Shown in pieces: positions 56,396 through 64,000 of a stretch of DNA of 64,000 bases (its first letter is position 1; every line of letters starts with the position of its first letter). The stretch is taken from NCBI GenBank assembly GCA_029948255.1, contig JALIZF010001549.1, positions 186,001 through 250,000 of the forward strand. The letters run 5' to 3'. The DNA comes from Telmatactis stephensoni. Lineage: Eukaryota; Cnidaria; Anthozoa; Actiniaria; Isophelliidae. Position numbers and translations under genes: made by a program. The notes under the pieces were generated by a model that saw nothing but the letters and a program-made list of their open reading frames with translations, was not told the DNA's origin and made no database searches.

Positions 56396-56883
56396 AAATG
56401 GCTCTTATAGAATGATTCTCAACCTGAAAGGACTCCGCAATGAGTCAATAGAGTACATCCATTTCAAAATGGAGAGCCTAACATGTGCCATACAATTAAT
56501 GAAGAAAAACTAAGATTCATTTGGAGAAACAACCTTTTTCAATATACTTGTCTTCCAAATGGACTTGCATCAGCACCGAGATATTTCACAAATCTCTTAA
56601 AGCCAGTGTATTCTACTCTGTGTAGTCAGGGATACCTAAATGTAGGGTATATTGATGACTTTTATATACAGGCGTCCTCAGTTGTGGAATACACCAACAA
56701 CATTTTGGCCACACAGAGGCTCTTTGAGTCATTGGGGCTCATTATAAATTCTGAAATAGTTGGCGATGATTCTCCGATCGTAGAGTCTCATTTTAATGAT
56801 AAGCATCATCAATATTTATACACAAACTGCCAATGACAATAAGAACCTTCAAATCAAAAAAAATATCAAACTGCATGACTTTC

Positions 56884-56984
56884 GAATTCACACAGAAAAT
56901 GAAGCTGTTGTTGAAGTTCGTTTACGTGACGGTGAAACACCGCATGATAGTCGACGTCGTGTAGAAGTGAGAACAAATATATAA
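56884..56984 (+). pseudogene. SRCR exon start remnant
   Basis: NEAVVEVRLRDGETPHDSRR followed by VEVR resembles the first 25 residues of an SRCR domain, then stops. The same segment occurs in decayed form at about 42900 and 45655 in the other two modules. Confidence 0.5.
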
Positions 56985-57110
56985 GCAAACAAACATACCT
57001 GTGGCACCACATGCATTGTACAAAAGTGGTTCAATTTACAAGACAATGTTATCGAATTTCCATTACATTCGATCTTAATGAAATCAAATTAAGTTAACTT
57101 TTTTTCTCAG

Positions 57111-57437
57111 AGAACAACGCCATTCAAGTTCGTCTGACGGGAACCAATGTAAAACATGTGGGCCAAGTAGAAATCCTGTACAAAGGGACCTGGGGAGCAG
57201 TCTGTGATGATGGATGGGATATAAAGGATGCTCATGTGGTCTGTCGAATGATTGGTTACAAAGCAGCTTTAAATTACATTCGCGAAATTGAAGGAAAGGC
57301 ATCTATTCCAATCCACGTGGAAAGTGTTGCATGCACTGGAAAGGAAACATCGATTGCACAATGTCCTCACAATGGATGGTCAAAACATGACTGTAGTAAT
57401 AAAGAACATGCTGGTGTGGTTTGTCAAGTGAACAAAG
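57111..57437 (+). CDS. SRCR domain exon, type a (intact)
   Basis: 327-bp phase 1-1 exon, acceptor tttttctcag, donor GTGAG. Encodes a full domain: [89 protein letters not shown]. Six cysteines, as in group A domains. It is the best-preserved copy of this exon type in the window and lies 72 bp upstream of a type-b exon, which suggests a two-domain repeat unit in a receptor or secreted protein. No start, signal peptide or membrane segment is visible here. It is probably an exon of a real gene, unless the transposon in the next exon has killed the locus. Confidence 0.8.
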
Positions 57438-57744
57438 GTGAGAAGCCGTTGAGAAGTGAATTAAAATACTTGATAACGGTCAATTGAAGTTTACTTATTC
57501 CATCAACAGCTGTTCCACCAGTTCAAGTTCGTTTAGCTGGAGGAACGTCACCCAATTCTGGTCGAATTGAAGTCAGGTACCATGGTGTGTGGGGTACTGT
57601 ATGTAATTATGACTGGGACAAGAACGACGCTGAGGTGGTTTGTCATATGCTTGGGTACCCTGGAGTACAAATTGTCAAACACTCAAACTTTAGTCCTGTT
57701 AAAGGGATAGTATGGCTTGACTGCACTGTTATTTTTAGGGAGTT

Positions 57745-58140
57745 GATTTAACTCGACCATAAGAGTAAAATTAACTCTTTATAGTGGAGTTAAATTTAAG
57801 AGTTAATTTTACTCCAAAATTGGAGTAAAAATAACTCCGATTAAGAGTAAAATATGAGCTTGAGGGTTAAATTTACTCTAGTTGGTGGAGTTAAAAATTA
57901 TGTATAATCTAACTCCAAAACTGGAGTAAAAATAACTCTTATCAAGAGTAAAAATATGAGCTTGAGGGTTAAATTAACTCTTAATAGGAGGAGTAAAAGT
58001 TTACGTCTTCTCTAACTCCAAAGCAGGAGTTGAAATAACTCCAATCCAGAGGGTTAGATTAACTCTTATTAGGAGGAGTAAAAGTTTAAGCATTTTTTAA
58101 CTCCAAAACAGGAGTTAAAATAACTCCAATCCAGAATCAT
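57745..58140. repeat. Left subterminal repeat array
   Basis: Dense alternation of ttaactcc/ggagttaa and actctt-type motifs in both orientations, with about 110-130-bp periodic blocks (for example gagcttgagggttaaatt at 57855 and 57958). Confidence 0.8.
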
Positions 58141-59744
58141 TAAACATAAGTTTTAGACTTGATTTAACTGCAACAAAACTGTTGTTTAATGGTAATTTAT
58201 TGAGCTGGCAGCGTTTAATACTATATAATAGTAACGAAGCTGAATGCCCCAGAGCCCATTAGAACTCGCTATCCAAAACGCTACAACCGACATTTTGTCC
58301 TGATAGATTTTACACGGTTTTCATTTGCTGGCAATTATCAGATTCAATATTCGATACAACATTTGATATTCTTTCCACTGCGAAAAGATTCCTTTGTGAT
58401 TCCTGGATTCCTATGTGTGATGGAGAACTGGTAGCTAGTAACAAGACTTTGCCAACCAATGACAGCACAGCATTTTACCACGTGACCGAGTTTGAAAGTT
58501 GGCGGACTGGAAACCATTTCATTGTGAACGTTGGAAGTTTGTGTTGTTTACTGAGGGTTTGCTCGAAAATTCCTTCTTTTGTACTAAAGGAATTGCTCTG
58601 ATAGTTGTTCACTGTAGCCAAGAAGATCCAGGAAAGCTTCGTAACATTGAATGATACAGTTTTGGGAGAATAATTGCGAATACCGACTTACTCAACGAAA
58701 ATTTTCGACTTGAGTTCAGTGTGGTTCGATCGTCGATTTGTAGCCGTTTCATTTTCAAAATTGGTAAGTTGTATTTTGTTATAAACAACTGTTCTAAAAC
58801 CTAATTCAGACGCCAGACCAGCAATGTGCCTTGCAAAATTCATGAAATGAATAACATGAAAACTTCAGCGTCTAAATACCAGTAAATTCTGCGGTGGAAT
58901 ATTTAGAACTACGTGCAGAAGAAGTAACACTCAGAACTATGGATTGAAATCTAAAGCTGTAATAGAGAAATTAAGCTATAAATGTTTTCTTCATGATATA
59001 TAGATTCAAGTAAGCATATATTGAATGTGATTGCTTGTTGGTTACTTGTCCGGAACTTCGGAAATACATTACAGACTTGGGAATGGAGCATTTACATTGA
59101 TTTGTTATTTTGTTTCAGGTTGACATGAATATCCAAGAATTGAAGCTGCTACTGAAAGTTCATTACAAGTTTGATTATTATTAGTGATATAAGCAGTAAG
59201 TTCTTTTAGTGTGATCACCATGAATCTATGAATTTACTAAGTACTGAAATGCTACAACTCTTGAATAATATAAATTTCCTGTTATATTGATCTGTTATAT
59301 TGAACTGCAAAATAGTTTGTTAAAAGTTTTGTATAACCTTATGAGCTTTCTTTTTATTCAGAATTTTGAAGTTTGTTTGTGTTGTAATGATTTGCTTTTC
59401 TATTTTTATATTGAACTGAATGAAGTGTATTCATTAGAACTTCTTTGCTTGTTTCATTGGTTTCCCAGTACACTGTACATTCCTCCTATGTTTGATACAA
59501 ACATTTTTTCATGTCTTACCAAGTATTTCAAACAAACCTTTTTCCTAAGAGAAATGTCATATTGAAATCACTGGGGCAAGCAAGTAAGGTCTATTATTTA
59601 TTTCCTACTTAAGAACATTTGATTTCGTTAGTCTGCTTGTATATTCTGTGACATTTATGGAGAATATTCACTTTCATTAAAGATCCTAATTGTCAATATT
59701 TACTGATTTAGTTTTTGATCAAGACAGAACTTAAACTCTAATTT

Positions 59745-60305
59745 CCAGAGTAAATTGATGACCTACTTTTGGAAAATGTATTTGAAGAGTAAAATTCACT
59801 ACTTGATAGGGTCAAAATTACTCTGGTACTGGAGTTAGATTCACTCTTGCAAGGGTGAATATAACTCTTGAGAATAGTCAATCTTACACTCACTTGAGAG
59901 TTAATTCAACCCCAATTGTAGTAAAAATATACTCCCAAATGAGTAAAATTAACTCTTTGGATTAGTTAAAATTACTCTGGTACTGGAGTTAGATTCACTC
60001 TTGCAAGGGTGAATATAACTCTTGGGAATAGTCAATCTTACACTCACTGGAGAGTTAATTCAACCCCAATCGTAGTAAAAATATACTCCCAAATGAGTAA
60101 AATTAACTCTTTGGATTAGTTAAAATGACTCTTTTTCAAGAGTTAAGTAACTCTCATAGGAGTAATTACTACTCCTATATTAGAGTTATTTTTACTCCAA
60201 AATTGGAGTTAAACTTTGAGGAGTTAAAATAACTCCAAAAAAAGGAGTTATCTGGGACCTTTTTTTTTAACTCCATTTTTGGAGTAAATTTAACTCCCTA
60301 AAAAT
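59745..60305. repeat. Right subterminal repeat array
   Basis: Same motifs as at the left. A block of about 150 bp (ttactctggtactggagtta onward) is tandemly duplicated at 59818 and 59972. Confidence 0.8.
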
Positions 60306-60542
60306 AACAGTGTGGCTTGGTTGTACTGGTACTGAAATGTCCATTGCCAACTGTAGTCATTATGGATGGGGAAATGCAGACTGTTACCATAGCGGTGACG
60401 TTGGTGTCACCTGCAAGATGGGTAAGTTCTAATGAAAGATGATTTATTGATTATTTTCATAACTTTTAGTTGTTCCATCAACCTACACATACCTCGGTAT
60501 ATTGTCCGGATTTCAGTGAATTACGTAACGACAATGATAATA

Positions 60543-60771
60543 GAGCAATTTAGCAAACACGACGCGACGCTAAAACAGGACGTTAGATGACGAACACATT
60601 CGTTCGTTGCGTGACTACCGTGACAACGTCACGATGCCACGTTCGGGACGCCATTTCGCTTGTTTTCACGTCCTCTTCTTGATGTCGGCGACGTCAACGG
60701 TCATTTCGAGCAAAATTCGTCAGCGCTCGCGGCGTCCTCTTCAACGTCACGTCGTGCTTGCTAAATCTTTC
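60543..60771. mobile_element. 229-bp foldback MITE
   Basis: atttagcaaacacgacg at the left pairs with cgtcgtgcttgctaaat at the right, and inner arms (gacgttaga, cgtcac blocks) also pair. CpG-rich relative to its surroundings. No gene. Confidence 0.65.
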
Positions 60772-60779
60772 TACAATAA

Positions 60780-61400
60780 TAGCAACAGCTTGTTGCTTGT
60801 CTTGCTTTTGCAGTCACTGCTCCTCAATTTACAGTAAGCAAATACATCGTTAGACTTGCTTGCAATGCTGATCTTGGCATGCATTATTATGTCTCAATGA
60901 GCGCCAAAGAAAAAAAGTTAATAGTTTCTTCTTTCTCCAAGTCTACAAATATCTATAAATCTTCAAAGATTCAGTGGATTGCGTAACATGACAACCAGCT
61001 TTAAGCAATATATGCTTATGTGAGTGCTGCCAAAAGAATTTAAAGGGAGGCAAAGCGCTCTATATGTGGGATGTTTAACATTTAAGCAAAAACGTTCAAG
61101 AAATCTTATTAAATTTGGCTCTTTGTACCAAAGAAAAGAGTTGAAAGAAAAACGAACTTCCATTGCACAAAGTTTGTCAAACCACTCAAACCAGAATTCA
61201 AATTCCAAATAAAACGTTTTCCAATAACTGACTTTGGTATGCATATATTTGCGTAATATGCAAATTGGTTAGGAGAACTACGACATTAAAGATACATTTT
61301 GTGAAGTAAATAGTTAAGTAAAATCTCAAACAATTTCAATGATTTAAAGCTGTTTATTAAATAAATCTATAACAAAACATATTTAAACCATACATTAAGC
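60780..61400. other. Intergenic stretch without visible gene
   Basis: Short frames only (for example 60963-61244), no recognised motif. It separates the SRCR locus from the divergent gene pair. Confidence 0.5.
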
Positions 61401-61404
61401 TGTT

Positions 61405-61881
61405 CTATGACGACCTAAGATGATTTTTGTCCAAAAGTTTGTCCACTTTGGTTAACATGTCGTTTACTTTGCTCATTGTTTCAACCGCTTTCTTGCACAT
61501 TGTTTTGTGCGCTTTATGGGCCTCTACTGCGTAGTCAGCCTTTCTTTTTCTAGAAGTTGTGCTGCTGCTACAGCCTTCTGCATCTGAATCAGAACTGCTT
61601 GGATCAGGATCACAGCACACAAATTCTTCGTTAAGCTTTTTAGTGATAGCTGCGGTAATAGCTGCTTTTCTGCGCTCGTTTGGAGTCTTTTTCTGCGCGT
61701 ACCTTGTGAAGTCTGCTTCAATCTGTTTTGTGGGGCTAGTTCCTTTAGAGTTGCCTTGACAATATTCTTTAGCCTTGTGATAAGCCTCGTTTCTTGAGCT
61801 TCGAGATACAGCTGTACTACGTGATGTGGTAGTTGGCCTTCTAAAATCTTCTCTTTGCGACATTTCAAAATATCTTGCCAT
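61405..61881 (-). CDS. Small nuclear-type hypothetical protein, coiled-coil C terminus
   Basis: 158 codons, ATG at 61881. Composition: a Ser/Thr/Arg-rich start (RRPTTTSRSTAVSRSSRNEA), a basic middle (YAQKKTPNERRKAAI), a Ser/Asp acidic tract (DPDPSSSDSDAEG), a basic SRKRKADYA motif that could be a nuclear signal, and a C-terminal heptad stretch (KKAVETMSKVNDMLTKVDKL) likely to form a coiled coil. It points away from the SAP-SWIM-YqaJ gene with 335 bp between the two starts, so the two may share a promoter. A second overlapping frame is also open, but its composition looks less protein-like. Family not recognised; an upstream exon in the other frame (EFVLKCYSEFGHNSWQDIL) is possible. Confidence 0.5.
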   Translation of the reverse strand: MARYFEMSQREDFRRPTTTSRSTAVSRSSRNEAYHKAKEYCQGNSKGTSPTKQIEADFTRYAQKKTPNERRKAAITAAITKKLNEEFVCCDPDPSSSDSDAEGCSSSTTSRKRKADYAVEAHKAHKTMCKKAVETMSKVNDMLTKVDKLLDKNHLRSS

Positions 61882-62216
61882 GAGTTATGCCCAAATTCAC
61901 TGTAGCATTTTAAAACAAATTCTCGCTCTTTCTCTCTAACAGTGCTGACGTGACACGCTTTTGCTTTTCACCTTTATAATGTACCCACAATAATATACTC
62001 ACCCACATTAGTCCCTTTTTGAATACTGTGCATTTTCCACAGGTAAAACAGTTGCTGTTAAGATGCTAACCGGCAATGCAATAATAAAAAATTGGCCACT
62101 TTAGAAACGAGTTGGGGACTGGGTCGGGTTCGGGACCGCAAAGGCGCTTGGGATTGTTACTAGGGACAGCCATTTCTTCAAATCAATGATGGTGTAGTTA
62201 AAGTTATAAAGTCATC
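61882..62216. promoter_or_regulatory. Putative bidirectional promoter region
   Basis: 335 bp between two divergent start codons. Contains a GGGTCGGG-type GC-rich tract (about 62118-62140). No TATA box was convincing. This is inference from geometry only. Confidence 0.35.
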
Positions 62217-64000
62217 ATGGTTAGCAGCGATTTTTTACTAACAGAAGAAGATATTCCGGGGGCAAAACTTCTAAAGCCTGTAGACGAGTGTACTTGTACA
62301 GTTTTACAGCGATGGTTGCTTTGTAGAGGCGCTAAAACGACTGGGAAACTTGCCGAACTCAGACAAAGGTTTGTTGTTCGAATTGCAATATTTAGCTTCC
62401 TTATAGACCCAAAGTATCGATATTTTTCGTCGAGTTCATGTATTATTTTGGTTCATTATTGTTTAGAAAAGTAAAATGACTCAGTTTTTGTTAATTTTAT
62501 CGTAGGGTCAACCATTATACAAAGAATAACCTGGATAAAAAGTACCTACGTGATCCAGATGGAGTCCACATATTGAAAAAGAAAGCAGAGGCTGGCCTAC
62601 TGAACCAAGCTGAACCTGAAGATTTAAAGCGACTTCCAACTGATGGCTATACCACAGATCTATCCAAGCTTCCCAAAATAACATTTGGAACTATATGGAA
62701 GTTTATGATTGACAGCTTAGATTGGAGGAAGCAAGTATCTACTGCTAAACCATTACTCAAGGGCTATAATTTCTTTATGTCAAATCATGTTCTTGCAACA
62801 TACCACCAAGCAAGAGACTCAAAGTCCTACATCAAGTGTCAAGTCCTACCATCAATGAAAAAGAGTATGGTATATACATGTTTTATCAAGCTGTCTTCAC
62901 TAGGATTTGTGCTTGCAGCTAAGTGTGGCTGTCCTGCTGGAGTCACTGGGAGATGTAATCATGTTTGTGCAACATTGTTCTTTCTTGATTCCTTGAATAA
63001 GAATAAACAGTCCAAGGGGAGCAGTGATGAAGATGTATCATGCACTTCCAAACCATGTCATTGGAATGTTCCAAGCAAGAGAAAAGGGACTGTCACCCCA
63101 ATTGCTTTTATGAAATTCAAAAAGCATGACTACAGGAAAGTTAAAGGCACAATAAGTGCAATCCAGACAACTACTGATAAAAGAACTGTAGACACTGAGA
63201 CAGTATCTATTGATAGACAAACAAATGAATGGAGCAAGGAACGAATGAATGACATGCTGGAGAAACTTAAGAAAATGCAAGAAGAATTAGGTCAAGCCAT
63301 CAGCTGGTGTCACATTTTACCCCAGGAAGTGCCACAACAGAGCTACAAAGTCAATCAGCAATTGATGTCTCCAATAAAAGAAAACCCAATATCTCTACAA
63401 GGAATCAGTGAAAGGGCTGAGAGAGTGAAGACAAAATTGTTTGTAGATTCTGAACAAGCTGAAGAAATTGAAAGAGAGACACGTGAACAATCAAAGAGTG
63501 AGGCCTGGTATTTTCACAGACAGCCTAGAATAACAGCATCAAAGTGTTACAGGTCTGCTGTACTAAAGGATAAAACTTCCCCAACAAAAGCTATCAATGA
63601 CATTCTGTACAAGACTGTAGCACCTACTAGACAAATGAAAGAAGGTTTAGAGATGGAGCCAAATATCAAGGAGAGGTACATCACAAAACAGCATGAAAAT
63701 GGACATAAAGACTTAACTGTTAGAAATTCAGGTTTAAAGGTTGGAAAACATGAAGATGGATTTCTTGCAGCCAGCCCAGATGGACTTGTATCTGATCCTA
63801 CTGTAGATGATGATAAAGGTCTCCTGGAAATGAAGTATATTCAAACAGAAAAAGGGGAAAGTCTTGACCAAGCTCTACTTAGAAAACAGATGTGCATTAG
63901 AAGTGGTAATGGTATTTGTATGAACAGAAGCCATAAGTACTTTTATCAAATTCAACAGGGGATGTACTTAACAGAGACACAATGGACTGACTTTGTGGTT
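62217..64000 (+). CDS. SAP-SWIM-YqaJ nuclease-like protein, 3' incomplete
   Basis: Two exons: 62217-62368 (ATG at 62217; donor AAAG/GTTTGT) and 62506 to beyond the window (acceptor atcgtag), joined in phase 2; about 549 codons seen without a stop. Exon 1 encodes a SAP-like DNA-binding helix pair ([20 protein letters not shown]). Exon 2 has a SWIM zinc finger ([13 protein letters not shown], about residue 192: CxC, seven residues, CxH), then a YqaJ/lambda-exonuclease-like domain from about 383 ([35 protein letters not shown] at 474, LLEMKY at 491, [20 protein letters not shown]). The Asp of SPDG and Glu/Lys of E-x-K, expected metal-site residues, are present. Such proteins are predicted to cut DNA ends and are widespread in invertebrates, partly as second genes of ISL2EU-type DNA transposons. 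Whether this copy is host or transposon is open. Confidence 0.85.

Larger units (their letters stand above)
49980..56775 (+). mobile_element. DIRS-type retroelement, split and truncated
   Basis: A gag-like region (49980-51299) is followed by reverse transcriptase sequence in three pieces: 51325-51357, 54691-54945 and 56396-56775. Removing the LINE at 51364-54684 rejoins VAGRLRF with WTNLTSDKNILDMV in frame. The element is cut at 56775 where an SRCR module begins, so RNase H and the tyrosine recombinase are missing. Confidence 0.7.
51325..56775 (+). pseudogene. DIRS-type reverse transcriptase in three pieces
   Basis: Piece 1 (51325-51357) is NLKVAGRLRF. Piece 2 (54691-54945) is AWTNLTSDKNILDMVQHCHL, a stop, then EVTRLLEKG, VIQEAIPIDTQFISNIFLR. 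Piece 3 (56396-56775) is YRMILNLKGLRN, IHFKMESL, then after a frameshift YTCLPNGLASAPRYFTNLL and GYLNVGYIDDFYIQ with the catalytic YIDD. LPNGLA-SAPRYFT and GYIDD are the DIRS versions of the RT boxes. It would copy element RNA; stops, a frameshift and two insertions make it inactive. Confidence 0.7.
57720..60312. mobile_element. 2.6-kb non-autonomous DNA transposon with GAGTTAA-rich subterminal arrays
   Basis: CACTGTTATTTTTAGGGAGT near the left end (57726) is mirrored by ctccctaaaaataacagtg at the right end. TGGCTTG flanks both sides (57713-57719 and 60313-60319). About 400 bp at the left and 550 bp at the right consist of many short direct and inverted repeats of gagttaaa, aactcc and actctt. 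The middle (58150-59700) has only short unrecognised frames and no transposase motif. Confidence 0.8.
57510..60421 (+). pseudogene. SRCR exon, type b, split by a 2.6-kb transposon
   Basis: Exon parts 57510-57719 and 60313-60421. The first has VPPVQVRLAGGTSPNSGRIE, YHGVWGTVCNYDWDKNDAEV, VCHMLGYPGVQIV and SNFSPVKGIVWL; the second has WLGCTGTEMSIANCSHYGWG and CYHSGDVGVTCKMG, then a GTAAGT donor. Acceptor catcaacag, donor phase 1. The seven bases tggcttg are duplicated at the break. Apart from the insertion, both parts are open and all cysteines expected from related exons are present, so the break is the only visible lesion. If the transposon were spliced out or absent in other individuals, the gene would be intact. 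Confidence 0.8.

Overview
The window is eukaryotic and almost entirely repetitive. It has introns with GT/AG borders, many non-LTR reverse transcriptase (LINE) relics, a BEL/Pao retrotransposon, a DIRS-type element, a Crypton-like tyrosine recombinase, several MITE-like foldbacks, and multi-exon scavenger-receptor cysteine-rich (SRCR) genes. This mix, the KIAA1958-like recombinase and the SRCR expansion suggest a marine invertebrate, most likely a cnidarian such as a coral. That is inference; no single-copy marker is visible. There is no bacterial-style operon.

Layout. 1-3311: LINE fragment and AT-rich repeat copies. 3312-5353: satellite array that flips orientation at about 4249/4250. 5354-11327: BEL/Pao element, broken by nested inverted-repeat insertions and cut off at the reverse transcriptase active site. 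11322-11850: near-identical copy of the left flank of the first array. 11851-25707: main satellite array of 76-bp and 96-bp monomers with a clear higher-order repeat of 1109/1185 bp. It is interrupted by a 390-bp foldback element and by two copies of a 1314-bp non-autonomous LTR retrotransposon that were duplicated together with the satellite. 25708-29045: LINE fragments around a 1.56-kb element with 16-bp terminal inverted repeats. 29300-34280: decayed SRCR exons on the minus strand, with LINE and SINE debris. 35138-38079: interspersed repeat, a foldback and a frameshifted Crypton-like recombinase. 38571-41747: minus-strand LINE relics, one with a 2A-like motif. 42690-47000 and 56780-60421: plus-strand SRCR exon modules, several broken by DNA-transposon insertions. 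49980-56775: DIRS-type element split by a full-length 3.3-kb LINE (target-site duplication visible) and by a second insertion. 61405-64000: a small minus-strand gene facing away from a two-exon SAP/SWIM/YqaJ-nuclease gene that runs off the window.

The most notable items are the higher-order satellite and its co-amplified LTR element, the SAP-SWIM-YqaJ gene with its divergent partner (possibly a transposon gene pair), the nested DIRS/LINE locus, and the SRCR cluster in which exon duplication and transposon-driven decay can both be read directly. Long open frames across 3.3-5.4 kb and 11.9-25.7 kb are by-products of the satellite monomer and are not annotated as genes.
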